DNA of 64,000 nucleotides from the NCBI RefSeq assembly GCF_009857445.1, contig NZ_WWCN01000018.1, positions 62,001-126,000 on the forward strand. The letters run 5' to 3'. Position 1 is the first letter of the stretch; each line of letters begins with the position of its first letter. The notes under the pieces are model-generated. The model had not been told where the DNA came from. It worked only from the letters and a program-made list of their open reading frames with translations, and made no database searches. This document shows, piece by piece, positions 41,303-49,898 of the stretch. Position numbers and translations under genes: made by a program. This DNA comes from Duganella flavida. Lineage in GTDB: Bacteria; Pseudomonadota; Gammaproteobacteria; Burkholderiales; Burkholderiaceae_D.

Positions 41303-42349
41303 TTGAGCATAGACGTTTGGCGCGTGGGGCGCATCTACCACTACCGGTTCCAGGTGAAGCCGTTTCCACGCGTGCAGCGCAGCACCAAGCTGCGCGATAA
41401 GCAGAAGGCGCTGGCGGTAGCCGAGCGAGCCTACGATGACGCCGTGACGCGCGCCAACGGCGGCAACCCGATCCCCACCCTGGCTGAGCTGCATGCCGAC
41501 TGGCTGCAAGTTCGCGCGCCGCACTCCAGCGCCCACCATGTCCGTAGCATCGAAACCTTTGGCCGTCTGCACATGCATGGCATGGCCGATGTGCGGATCA
41601 GCGCCATCGACACCGATACCGTCGAGCGCGCCCGCAGTGCGCATCTGGCGACCCACAATCACGCATCAGCGAATCACTGGCTGCGCATCCTGAAGCTGCT
41701 GGTGCGCTGGGCGGTGCGGCGCGAGATCCTGCCGCGCCTGCCGTGGGACGTGGCCATGCTGCCGGTGCAGAAGCGCCCGCGCGCGACCTTGCCGCTGGCC
41801 GCCGTGGTCGCTTGGTTCGCCGCCGTCGACGTCGCCGCCATTCGCGTGCCGGGCGTGAGCGTGGCCGTGCGGCTGATGCTGCTGCTGGGCCTGCGCGAGT
41901 CCGAGGTGATCACCGCGCGCTGGGAATGGTTCGACTGGGAGAGACTGACCTATACACCCGGCAAAACCAAAGGCAAGGAGGCCGACGCGTTGCCGATCCT
42001 GCCTTGGCTGGCCGAATACCTGGCGCCTTTGCGCAGCACCGAAGGGCTGGTCATCGTCCAGCCCGATGGCCGTCAGTACGGCTCAGGCTTTGCGCGCGCC
42101 CAGATCCGGGCCGCGAACGCGTCGTGCGCCATCAAGGGAATCACGCCACATCGACTGCGCGGCACCATCGCAACCGTCATGAGCGAGGCGGGCGCGCCGA
42201 TTCAGAGCATTCAGGCCTATCTCCGCCACAAGGATGTGCGCACCACGATGGCCTACCTGGAGAAGAACATGGATCACATCACCAAGGCGCAAGCAAAAAT
42301 CGCCGAAAAAGCGGGTTTAACATGGCGAAAAAATGGCGAAGACCCGTGA
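41303..42349 (+). CDS. Second tyrosine recombinase
   Basis: A 348-residue recombinase starting at TTG with a GGGG ribosome site upstream. A core-binding domain (about 55-145) precedes the catalytic domain: arginine in LLLGLRESEVITARW, HRLRGTIATVM (H-x-x-R), the histidine in YLRHKDVRTTMAYLE and its tyrosine. All catalytic residues are present. It lies in the replication module, far from att and on the other strand from int, so a role in genome resolution or another site is possible. Confidence 0.88.
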   Translation: MSIDVWRVGRIYHYRFQVKPFPRVQRSTKLRDKQKALAVAERAYDDAVTRANGGNPIPTLAELHADWLQVRAPHSSAHHVRSIETFGRLHMHGMADVRISAIDTDTVERARSAHLATHNHASANHWLRILKLLVRWAVRREILPRLPWDVAMLPVQKRPRATLPLAAVVAWFAAVDVAAIRVPGVSVAVRLMLLLGLRESEVITARWEWFDWERLTYTPGKTKGKEADALPILPWLAEYLAPLRSTEGLVIVQPDGRQYGSGFARAQIRAANASCAIKGITPHRLRGTIATVMSEAGAPIQSIQAYLRHKDVRTTMAYLEKNMDHITKAQAKIAEKAGLTWRKNGEDP

Positions 42350-42467
42350 AGTAACCTATATGGATACTGCACCTCATGATTATTGAGGATCATCAGTAGA
42401 AGACCAGCTGAGCGCCGCCGAAGCGCCGGCAAGAAGACAAAAACGAACCGCCAAACGAGGGATCATC

Positions 42468-42863
42468 ATGCTGCAACGAGTGAAAAAACAAGATGTGAAG
42501 GCCGACACGTGGGTTCGCCCAGACCCGCTGGACTACTGCCTGGCAGCGTGGAAGGATTGGATGGCAACGACCGGGCAGCGCAACCTCGGTGCGCGCATCA
42601 TGGGCGGGTTGGTCGGCGAGACCGATGGCCACGGCCACGACTTGCACGAGGCGCAGCACAGCCACGACATGCAGATTGCCGCTGCGACCGACGCGATGAT
42701 CGACAGCTTGGACCGCATTCACGTGTGGGCGATATACGCGAGCTGCCGCATTGCTACCGCTTGGCGCTTCCCCAATGCCGACTTGGTCGTGACGGCCGCC
42801 GCAGCGCGCGAGGAGCTGGTGTTGAAGTTGAAAAAAAATGAGTGTACTCGGAATCTTTTCTGA
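42468..42863 (+). CDS. Candidate Q-type late antiterminator
   Basis: A 131-residue protein. The pattern DYCLAAWKDWM, then a GGLVGETDG loop, then ATDAMIDSLDRIHVWAIYASC and TAWRFPNADL resembles proteins annotated as Q-like late regulators in beta-proteobacterial phages; I am recalling the family, not searching. The position supports it: last gene before a short promoter-leader-terminator unit and the late genes. Confidence 0.55.
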   Translation: MLQRVKKQDVKADTWVRPDPLDYCLAAWKDWMATTGQRNLGARIMGGLVGETDGHGHDLHEAQHSHDMQIAAATDAMIDSLDRIHVWAIYASCRIATAWRFPNADLVVTAAAAREELVLKLKKNECTRNLF

Positions 42864-42937
42864 TATAGTGCACGCACACGGGGATTCGTTCGCCCGGAGA
42901 AAAGCAAGCCCACCGCCTCAAGGTCGTGGGCTTTTTT
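42864..42937 (+). promoter_or_regulatory. Late promoter, leader and terminator (pR'-tR' type)
   Basis: A TATAGT (-10-like, 42864-42869) is followed after about 35 bases by a terminator: AAGCCCAC / GTGGGCTT arms (42906-42913 and 42926-42933) with an inner 3-bp stem and a T run. A roughly 60-base leader RNA would form, as in lambda late control. Confidence 0.55.
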
Positions 42938-42967
42938 GTTTTGCGCTCACCGATTGCGAGGGCGACC

Positions 42968-43132
42968 ATGACGAACACGACGCATCCAGCTAAGGAGACC
43001 GTCCGGGAGTACATGGAGCGCCGGACCCACGACCGGCTTTGTCCACCACCGACACCCGATGAGATCCGCCGGCAACTAGGCTGGCATCTCTTGCCGCTCA
43101 ACCGCCAACCGGATCAGGTCGCGCGCGACTAA
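42968..43132 (+). CDS. Small phage protein (54 residues)
   Basis: Starts at the ATG at 42968 beyond the terminator; the longer frame runs through the terminator and is rejected. The PTPDEIRRQLGWHLLP segment is reminiscent of short proteins in Burkholderiales prophages. Function unknown. Confidence 0.55.
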   Translation: MTNTTHPAKETVREYMERRTHDRLCPPPTPDEIRRQLGWHLLPLNRQPDQVARD

Positions 43133-43147
43133 CCCAGGAGATACCCG

Positions 43148-43393
43148 ATGACCACCATCATGCGTGCCAAGCTGCAAGTCAGCGACGTCCAATCGACCGC
43201 TACCAGCGAACGCCTGTCGCTGCGCGCCGTGTGCAAAACTGGCGGCTATCCCGCTGACGGCTCCGACGAGGACAATAGCTTTGCGAAGTGGACTCCGTCC
43301 GCTGAGTTGACCATGACGATCAACAACCCGGACTTGCTGGGCAAGTTCAAGATCGGCGACAAGTTCTACGTGGACTTCACGCCAGCACCGTAA
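43148..43393 (+). CDS. Conserved hypothetical phage protein
   Basis: An 81-residue protein with a pattern I recognise from other prophages (LRAVCKTGGYPADGSDEDN, then MTINNPDLLGKFKIGDKFYVDF), but no function is assigned. A beta-rich fold is likely. It has an AGGAG ribosome site and precedes the phage tRNA. Confidence 0.7.
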   Translation: MTTIMRAKLQVSDVQSTATSERLSLRAVCKTGGYPADGSDEDNSFAKWTPSAELTMTINNPDLLGKFKIGDKFYVDFTPAP

Positions 43394-43398
43394 TTCAT

Positions 43399-43472
43399 GC
43401 GGGCGTAGCTCAGTGGCAGAGCAGCGTCCTTCCAAGTCGAGTACGAGGGTTCGATTCCCTTCGCCCGCTCCA
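43399..43472 (+). tRNA. Phage-encoded tRNA-Gly (TCC)
   Basis: A 74-base gene with encoded CCA. The acceptor stem is perfect (GCGGGCG / CGCCCGC), D-stem GCTC/GAGC, loop CTTCCAA with anticodon TCC, and T-loop TTCGATT. The anticodon stem (GCGTC / GTCGA) has a T-T mismatch and a G-A end pair, so decoding may be impaired. Confidence 0.8.
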
Positions 43473-43487
43473 TTCAACGAGGCCAGC

Positions 43488-43679
43488 ATGCAGACGATTC
43501 ACCATCGCGACCTGATCATTCGGGCCGTGCGTGAGCATGATGGCCGCATCCTTGATAGTCTGATTGCCCAGTTGGTTGATGCTGAGCGCGCTCGAGAGAT
43601 ACTTCGCGCTAAGGGCTACGGCACCAGCGGAATGACCGCGAGCGCCACGGCCGCGCAGGTTCCGGAGGCGGTGCGGTAA
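43488..43679 (+). CDS. Small hypothetical phage protein
   Basis: A 63-residue helical protein (MQTIHHRDLIIRAVREHDG, then DAERAREILRAKGYG). The longer frame to 43413 runs into the tRNA and is rejected. Its stop overlaps the HNH start (TAATG). Confidence 0.6.
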   Translation: MQTIHHRDLIIRAVREHDGRILDSLIAQLVDAERAREILRAKGYGTSGMTASATAAQVPEAVR

Positions 43680-44065
43680 TGGCGCGCCTGCAGACGCTTA
43701 AGTCTCGCCTCACCAGTCCACCAAATAGATTGGCGACGATTCAGCCGGGCAGCTGGCGCAACGACAAACAGAGCAGCACCGCACGTGGCTATGGCTACAA
43801 GTGGCAGCAGGCACGCGCCGGCTACCTTGCGAAGCAGCCCTACTGCGTGTACTGCGCTCGCGAGGCAGGCATCTTGGCCTTGCCTGGCACGGACGAGTTC
43901 CTCGCGCAGTGCATCCGCCGCGGCGCCGGCCAGGCCAGCGTGGTCGACCACATCATCGCGCATCGTGGTGACATGAAGCTGTTCTGGGATTCGACCAACT
44001 GGCAGTCGCTGTGCGCGCCGCACCACAGCCGCGACAAGCAGCTCGAGGAGTCGCGAGGGTATTGA
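43679..44065 (+). CDS. HNH endonuclease
   Basis: A 128-residue nuclease. The first zinc pair CVYC lies at about residue 59, VVDHIIAHRGD supplies the catalytic histidine, and SLCAPHHSRDKQ completes the HNH motif. In HK97-like cos phages such a gene next to the terminase is needed for cos cleavage and packaging. The position just before the small terminase gene fits that role. Confidence 0.9.
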   Translation: MARLQTLKSRLTSPPNRLATIQPGSWRNDKQSSTARGYGYKWQQARAGYLAKQPYCVYCAREAGILALPGTDEFLAQCIRRGAGQASVVDHIIAHRGDMKLFWDSTNWQSLCAPHHSRDKQLEESRGY

Positions 44066-44238
44066 GGCCAAACGTCGCGGAACGCAGCGCCACGGGCCAT
44101 CTGTCCAGCCGCAACCCCATCGCCGTGAGGGTCTCAGGCAGTCGGCAGGGGGGGGCGGTCGAAAGTCTGGCCGCCCCCGGCTTCTAGACCGCATGGTACC
44201 TCACGTGCAGATTATTTCCCCTACGGAGGGTTTGGTTA
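44066..44238. other. Candidate cos region
   Basis: A 173-base gene-free stretch between the HNH nuclease and the small terminase, where cos usually lies. It holds a perfect 8-bp inverted repeat GGGGGCGG / CCGCCCCC (44151-44158 and 44171-44178). No homology to a known cos can be shown here. Confidence 0.4.
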
Positions 44239-44700
44239 ATGGAGTTAACAGGCAAGCACCGGCTGTTCGCGGACGCCGTTCTTGCTGGGATGTCGAACAA
44301 GGATGCGGCCATAGCAGCGGGCTACAGCGCCAAAACGGCCGGTCCTGCGGGTTCGCGCCTGGCGAAGCGACCCGATATCGTCGATTTCATCGCGAAGTAC
44401 AAGAAACCTGGTGCGGTGCCGCCACCACCTGCGCCAGCCAAGCCGGTTCCGACATTCGACGTCAATACCGCGATCATGTTTTCTGACCCCAAGCAGTTCC
44501 TGCTGGCCGCGATGAACGATCCTGCCGCGTCTGGCCCGCTGCGAGTCGATGCTGCAAAGGCGCTGATGCCCTTTATGCACCAAAAGGTAGGGGACGTTGG
44601 CAAGAAAGAGCAGAAACAAGATGCCGCCAAGAAGGTGGCCGGAAGATTCTCTGCTGCTGCACCGCCTAAGCTGGTGGCGGCTGGCGGCAAGAAGGTCTGA
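44239..44700 (+). CDS. Terminase small subunit
   Basis: A 153-residue protein. The N-terminal HTH (LTGKHRLFADAVLAGMSNKDAAIAAGYS) is typical of terminase small subunits that recognise packaging DNA. The C-terminal part is basic and alanine-rich. The large subunit starts 3 bases after its stop. Confidence 0.88.
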   Translation: MELTGKHRLFADAVLAGMSNKDAAIAAGYSAKTAGPAGSRLAKRPDIVDFIAKYKKPGAVPPPPAPAKPVPTFDVNTAIMFSDPKQFLLAAMNDPAASGPLRVDAAKALMPFMHQKVGDVGKKEQKQDAAKKVAGRFSAAAPPKLVAAGGKKV

Positions 44701-44702
44701 CT

Positions 44703-46385
44703 GTGGGTGCTACTCCTGCGTGGGTGACCGCCTGCCTTGATTGGGAAGCGCGCCTGCTTGCCGGTGAGTCGATCATCCCGCCTCCGATCTTCCCGGCGCA
44801 GGCAGAGCAGGCGCTGGGTATCTTCAAGCAACTGCGCGTCGTTGATTTACCCGGAAAGCCGACGTTTGGCGAGTGTGCCGACCAGTTCGTATTCGACTTC
44901 GTGGCCGCCATCTTTGGCGGGTATGACGCTGAAACCGGCAAGCAGATGATTCGCGAGTACGGTCTGCTGATCTCGAAGAAGAATACGAAGTCGACCATTG
45001 CCGCCGGGATTATGGTGACCGCGCTGATCCTGTGCTGGCGTGAGGAGGAAGAGCACCTTATCTTGGCTCCAACTAAGGAGGTGGCTGACAATAGTTTTAA
45101 GCCTGCGGCAAGCATGATCCGCGCGGACGATGAGCTGATGGACTTGTTTCACATACAGGACCACATCAGGACGATCACGCATAGGTTGAACCGGAACAGC
45201 CTGAAGGTGGTTGCAGCGGATACCGATACCGTCTCGGGAAAAAAATCCGGAAAGATCTTGGTCGACGAGCTTTGGTTGTTTGGTAAGCGGTCGAATGCCG
45301 TGGCGATGTTCATGGAAGCCCTGGGCGGCCAGGTGTCGCGAGATGAGGGATGGGTCATTTATCTGACGACGCAGAGCGATGAACCGCCGGCTGGTGTGTT
45401 CAAGGAGAAGCTGGACTACTGGCGCGAAGTCCGCGACGGTAAGATCGAGGACCTGAAAACCCTGGGGATTCTTTATGAGTTTCCTCAGGTGATGGTCGAG
45501 TCGAAGGCTTACCTTGACCCCCGGAATTTCTACATCACAAACCCTAACCTTGGCCGCTCGGTGAGCGCGGAATGGCTGGCCGATCAGTTAAAAAAGAATC
45601 AGTCGAAGCGGGATGGGGCATTTCAGCAATTCCTCGCAAAGCACCTGAACGTCGAGATCGGCATGAACCTCCGGTCCGATCGATGGGCCGGAGCCGACTT
45701 CTGGGAGGCTCAGGGGCGCGCACTTACGCTTGAGTCGTTACTGCGGCGCTGCGACGTGGCCGTGATCGGCATTGACGGCGGCGGACTGGATGACTTACTT
45801 GGCCTTTCCGTAATCGGCCGGGATCGCGAAACGCGCCGCTGGTTACTGTGGGCGCATGCATGGGCCCATGAAATTGTTTTGCAGCGCCGCAGCGAGATTG
45901 CATCAGTGCTGAGGGACTTCGAGTCCGACGGTGATCTGACCATCGTTGCCCAGCCCGGCCAAGATGTTACCGAGGTGGCGGACCTGATCTGTATGGTTCG
46001 AAATTCCGGGCTGCTCCCGGAAGAAAAGTCGATAGGTGTTGATCCCGCCGGTATTGGCGACATCGTCGATGAACTGACGGCACCCGGTCGCGACTTCACG
46101 ATGGAGCAAATTATCGGCGTTTCTCAGGGATGGCGGCTCGGTGGCGCGATCAAGACGACGGAGCGCAAGATCGCGGGCCATGAATTGGAGCACTCGGGTA
46201 GTCGCATGATGGCGTGGTGCGTAGGTAATGCCAAGGTTGAGCCAAAAGGGAATGCAATTCTGATCACGAAGCAGGTGTCCGGCACCGCAAAAATAGACCC
46301 GCTGATGGCCGCATTCAACGCAGTTTCACTGATGCTGCTCAATCCTGAAAGTAACGCAATCGACCAAGGCTTTGTCTCGCTATGA
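44703..46385 (+). CDS. Terminase large subunit
   Basis: A 560-residue packaging motor and nuclease starting at GTG behind AAGAAGG. The ATPase has a variant Walker A ISKKNTKST at about residue 97 and a Walker B-like ILVDELWLF. The nuclease domain carries the acidic IGIDGGGLDD segment at about 357. It cuts and pumps DNA into proheads with the portal. It overlaps the portal gene by 4 bases. Confidence 0.94.
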   Translation: MGATPAWVTACLDWEARLLAGESIIPPPIFPAQAEQALGIFKQLRVVDLPGKPTFGECADQFVFDFVAAIFGGYDAETGKQMIREYGLLISKKNTKSTIAAGIMVTALILCWREEEEHLILAPTKEVADNSFKPAASMIRADDELMDLFHIQDHIRTITHRLNRNSLKVVAADTDTVSGKKSGKILVDELWLFGKRSNAVAMFMEALGGQVSRDEGWVIYLTTQSDEPPAGVFKEKLDYWREVRDGKIEDLKTLGILYEFPQVMVESKAYLDPRNFYITNPNLGRSVSAEWLADQLKKNQSKRDGAFQQFLAKHLNVEIGMNLRSDRWAGADFWEAQGRALTLESLLRRCDVAVIGIDGGGLDDLLGLSVIGRDRETRRWLLWAHAWAHEIVLQRRSEIASVLRDFESDGDLTIVAQPGQDVTEVADLICMVRNSGLLPEEKSIGVDPAGIGDIVDELTAPGRDFTMEQIIGVSQGWRLGGAIKTTERKIAGHELEHSGSRMMAWCVGNAKVEPKGNAILITKQVSGTAKIDPLMAAFNAVSLMLLNPESNAIDQGFVSL

Positions 46386-47698
46386 AAAACACCGCTTGGG
46401 AAGTCGTGCAGAGCCGTGCCGCAGTGCCAGGCTCTCCGATCCTGACAAACTGGCGTGCTGAACGCGAGAGCGCCAAGCAGCTGCAGAACGCTATCCAGAC
46501 GGTAACGTCCAGTGACCCGCAGGTGATAGCTATGTTGGGCGCCGCCCACTCTGCCACCGGCTTCGCAGTAACGCCCGAGTCGTCAATGCGTGTGTCGGCC
46601 GTCTACGCCTCCGTGCGGCTGCTTGCAGGTGCTATCGCATCGATCCCGGTCGCGCTGTATCGCGAGCGCGATGGTGTGCGGGAATCCATCAGTCCTGATC
46701 TTTGGTGGATGCTCAACGAGGAGCCAGCACCATGCTGGACAGCGGCGGCCATGTGGGAATGGATCATGATGTCGATTTGCCTGCGCGGCGATGGGTACGT
46801 CGAGATCCGCCGCGCTGGGCCATCAATAAAATCGCTCCATCCATTGCACCCGGACCGCGTTTCCGCACGTAAGGTTGGTGAGTATTTGATTTATACCGTT
46901 TGCGATGACGACGGCGGAATCAGGCCCGTCCATCAGGACGACATGCTGCATTTCGCCGGTTTTGGCTTCAACGGCGTGCGCAGCATGTCCGTAATCCAGT
47001 GGGCCGCATTCCAGTCTATCGGCGTTGCCCTCGCCGCTGACACCTTCTCCGGAAGTTTTTTTGCGAATGGCGCCACGCCGAAGCATGTGATCAAGGCGTC
47101 CGGCCGGATGAATGAAGAGCAGATCGAGCAGCTGCGTGCTGAGTACAAGCGCAAGTACGCCGGTGCCAATAACGCCGGCACGCCGATGGTACTGACGCAA
47201 GGGCTGGAGCTCAAAGAAATGAGTATGACCGCTGGCGATGCGCAGCTTTTAGAAACACGTAAGTGGCAAGTCATCGATATCGCCCGTGCTTTCGGCGTGC
47301 CACCGCACCTTATTGGGGCGCAGGAAACCACTAGCTCCTGGGGGACCGGCGTCGAGCAGATGACCCTTGGTTTTGTGAAATTTGCACTGCAGCCGCATAT
47401 CAACCGTATCCGTCAGGAGCTGAATCGCAAATTGTTCCGCCGCGCATCTCCATTCGCCGAACACAAGATGGAAGCTTTGTTGACAGGGGATCTTAAGGCC
47501 GAAGGCGAGTACATGCGTCAGTCTGTCGGCGGCTCGCAAGGACCCGGCTGGATGACCATCAACGAGATCCGGAAAATCAAGAATCTGCCGCCAATAGCGG
47601 GCGGTGACGTGCTTTATCGGCCAGAAAAGCTGGCGCAACCATCAAAAACCGCCAACAAGGACACCAATGAAGAAGATAGCCCAGCTGCTGCGCAATAG
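46382..47698 (+). CDS. Portal protein (HK97 family)
   Basis: A 438-residue protein with the HK97 portal pattern: VYASVRLLAGAIASIPVALY at about 80, the HFAGFGFNGVRSMSVI segment and VPPHLIGAQETTSSWGTGVEQ at about 305. It forms the dodecameric DNA gate at the capsid vertex. The start overlaps the terminase stop. Its last 32 bases overlap the protease gene. Confidence 0.93.
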   Translation: MKNTAWEVVQSRAAVPGSPILTNWRAERESAKQLQNAIQTVTSSDPQVIAMLGAAHSATGFAVTPESSMRVSAVYASVRLLAGAIASIPVALYRERDGVRESISPDLWWMLNEEPAPCWTAAAMWEWIMMSICLRGDGYVEIRRAGPSIKSLHPLHPDRVSARKVGEYLIYTVCDDDGGIRPVHQDDMLHFAGFGFNGVRSMSVIQWAAFQSIGVALAADTFSGSFFANGATPKHVIKASGRMNEEQIEQLRAEYKRKYAGANNAGTPMVLTQGLELKEMSMTAGDAQLLETRKWQVIDIARAFGVPPHLIGAQETTSSWGTGVEQMTLGFVKFALQPHINRIRQELNRKLFRRASPFAEHKMEALLTGDLKAEGEYMRQSVGGSQGPGWMTINEIRKIKNLPPIAGGDVLYRPEKLAQPSKTANKDTNEEDSPAAAQ

Positions 47699-48356
47699 CG
47701 CTGCTAGTGCGTCACCGAAGATCATCGCAGAGGATCAGGATGCGACGCTTTACCTGTACGACGTAATCGACCCGTATTGGGGGGTGGGCGCAGCAGAATT
47801 CAACAAGGCCCTGGCCGGCATGGCTGGCAAGAAGGTCACCCTGCGTGTCAACTCGCCGGGCGGGGATGTTTTTGACGGCCGCGCTATGGCCGCAGCGATT
47901 GCGCAGCACGGAGACGTCCACGCCGTTATCGAGGGGCTGGCGGCAAGCGCGGCCACGTACGTGACGATTGCCTGCGCGTCCGTCTCGATCGCCCCGGGAA
48001 GCTTCTACATGATCCACAACGCCTGGACGATGGCCTATGGGAACAAGGACGAGCTGATCAAAACGGCAGAACTCCTGGCGAAAATCGATGAGTCGATCAT
48101 CGACGACTACGAAAAAAAAACAGGGAAGACGCGCGACGAAATCGCCGCCTGGATGGCCGCCGAAACCTGGTTCACTGCGGAAGAAGCCGTTACTAATGGG
48201 TTCGCTGACAAAGTCAGCGATGGCGCGAAGGTTGAAAACAAATGGGATTTGACCGCCTACAACAATGCGCCGCCGGCGCCACGCGACGACACCAAGGACT
48301 GGGAAGCAGTTCGACAACGCAACGCCAACCGTTTGCGCCTACACGAAATCGGATAA
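47667..48356 (+). CDS. Prohead protease (ClpP-like)
   Basis: A 229-residue protease. The VNSPGGDVFDGRAMAAAI segment, catalytic serine in GLAASAATYV and histidine in YMIHNAWT are those of ClpP/S49-type phage maturation proteases. It cleaves scaffold-like N-terminal parts of the capsid protein. The ATG at 47667 has AAGGA upstream. A terminator hairpin follows. Confidence 0.9.
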   Translation: MKKIAQLLRNSAASASPKIIAEDQDATLYLYDVIDPYWGVGAAEFNKALAGMAGKKVTLRVNSPGGDVFDGRAMAAAIAQHGDVHAVIEGLAASAATYVTIACASVSIAPGSFYMIHNAWTMAYGNKDELIKTAELLAKIDESIIDDYEKKTGKTRDEIAAWMAAETWFTAEEAVTNGFADKVSDGAKVENKWDLTAYNNAPPAPRDDTKDWEAVRQRNANRLRLHEIG

Positions 48357-48378
48357 CGCACTCGCGCAATCCAAAACC

Positions 48379-48401
48379 AGCCGCCTTGAGCGGCTTTTTT
48401 T
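48379..48401 (+). terminator. Terminator-like hairpin before the capsid gene
   Basis: AGCCGC / GCGGCT arms, 5-base loop CTTGA, seven T residues. Nearly the same hairpin and following ribosome-site sequence recurs before the tail tube gene. Confidence 0.7.
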
Positions 48402-48423
48402 ACGCCCGTCGAAAGGGGAAACG

Positions 48424-49641
48424 ATGAAATCGATTCAAGCATTGCGCGAGGAACGTCAGCAACTCGCAAAGGAAGCCCGTAACCAGCTGGAGCAAAAAGG
48501 TGATCGCGTCTGGAGCAAGGACGACCAGACCGCGTTCGACACCCGCGCCGACAAAATCGAAGCGCTGGAGAGCGAAATCACAGCCCTGGAGCGGCTGATG
48601 AAGTTCGAGATCGAGGATCAGAATCGCGATGTCGAGAACTTCCGGCGCAATCCTGACAACCGTGCCGAAAATAAGGCCCGGGCGCTGTTTGAAAAACTGC
48701 TGCGCGACGGCCCTCAAGCACTGACCCGCGAAGAACACGCGGAAATTCGCAACACCATGTCGACCACTACGCCATCCCAAGGTGGCTACACCGTGCAGTC
48801 CGACGTGGCCAAGGAACTGATCGACGCACTGAAACTCTACGGCGGTATGCGTGGCGTGGCGTCCAGCATCACCACTGCACAGGGTAATCCGCTGAGCTAC
48901 CCTACATCCGACGGCACGTCCGAAACGGGCGAATGGGTGCCTGAAAACACCCAGGCATCGTCTGCCGACCCCTCTTTCGGCACCGTTGGTCTGAATGCTT
49001 TTAAGGCCAGCTCGAAGATCATCACCATTCCGATGGAGCTGTTGCAAGACAGTTCGATTGACATCATCGCAATGGTGAACAAGCGCATCCGCGACCGGAT
49101 TGGCCGTACCATGAACCAAGGTTTCACGACCGGCAGCGGTACCGGGCAGCCTACAGGCTTTGTTACCGCTTCGAGCGTCGGCAAGGTTGGCGCCACCGGC
49201 CAGACCGTGACTGTGTTGTATGAAGATTTGGTCGATTTGCAGGAATCGATCGACCAAGCGTACCAGGATGCTGGCACCTGCCGTTTCATGATGCACCAGC
49301 AGACGCGGAAGGTCGTCCGAAAGATCAAGGACACCGCCGGCCGCCCAATTTGGGCTGAGTCGTACGAGGCGGGTATTAAAACCGGCACTCCCGCACAACT
49401 GCTGGGCTCCGATGTCGCGATCAACAACGACATGGCCCAGCCAGCAGCCAACGCCAAAACCATCGGCTTCGGTGACTTCAGCAATTACACCATCCGCGAC
49501 GTGCTGGACATCCTGCTGTTCCGTTTTGAAGACTCGGCATTCGCAAGCAAAGGGCAAGTCGGCTTCCTGGCGTGGTCCCGTGCCGGCGGCAATCTGCTCG
49601 ACGCAAACAGTATTAAGTTGTACCAGCAGTCGGCGACCTAA
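48424..49641 (+). CDS. Major capsid protein (HK97 fold)
   Basis: A 405-residue protein. Residues 1 to about 110 are a coiled-coil delta domain (LREERQQLAKEARNQLEQKG), probably removed by the protease. The body has the HK97 pattern STTTPSQGGYTVQSDVA, GEWVPENTQASSADPSF and SSKIITIPMELLQDS. The ATG at 48424 follows a strong AGGGGAA site. A likely cleavage point lies near residue 105-120, inferred from the family. Confidence 0.94.
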   Translation: MKSIQALREERQQLAKEARNQLEQKGDRVWSKDDQTAFDTRADKIEALESEITALERLMKFEIEDQNRDVENFRRNPDNRAENKARALFEKLLRDGPQALTREEHAEIRNTMSTTTPSQGGYTVQSDVAKELIDALKLYGGMRGVASSITTAQGNPLSYPTSDGTSETGEWVPENTQASSADPSFGTVGLNAFKASSKIITIPMELLQDSSIDIIAMVNKRIRDRIGRTMNQGFTTGSGTGQPTGFVTASSVGKVGATGQTVTVLYEDLVDLQESIDQAYQDAGTCRFMMHQQTRKVVRKIKDTAGRPIWAESYEAGIKTGTPAQLLGSDVAINNDMAQPAANAKTIGFGDFSNYTIRDVLDILLFRFEDSAFASKGQVGFLAWSRAGGNLLDANSIKLYQQSAT

Positions 49642-49695
49642 CCTCATCCACCAGCGACGAGGCCTGGCCTCGTCGCAGTTTTATTGGAGTCTCCA

Positions 49696-49896
49696 ATGAC
49701 GAAAACTGCATCTAAAGCCGACAGCGCCGCCGCATCTTCCAATGGCGAAGTAAAAGCGCGCGTGCTGATCGACTGCGATTTGGGCATGTGCAACGAGGTC
49801 ATCCTCGTTGATCCATCTATCGCAGAAACCCTGACTGGTGTGATCGACACAGATCCTGCCGCCGTCGAATACGCTGAATCGCTCGCGAAAGAATAA
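49696..49896 (+). CDS. Small phage protein between capsid and spike
   Basis: A 66-residue acidic protein with a low-complexity N-terminus (KTASKADSAAASS) and a beta-strand-like VKARVLIDCDLG segment. It ends 2 bases before the spike gene. Possibly a capsid decoration or head-fibre partner; no family recognised. Confidence 0.55.
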   Translation: MTKTASKADSAAASSNGEVKARVLIDCDLGMCNEVILVDPSIAETLTGVIDTDPAAVEYAESLAKE

Positions 49897-49898
49897 TC

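Noticed and set aside
42926..42967. Upstream extension of the 54-residue phage gene
   Set aside because: It would begin inside the terminator hairpin; the ATG at 42968 is downstream of it.
48400..49647. A 415-codon frame antisense to the capsid gene
   Set aside because: Shadow frame with no recognisable domain, opposite to the late operon.
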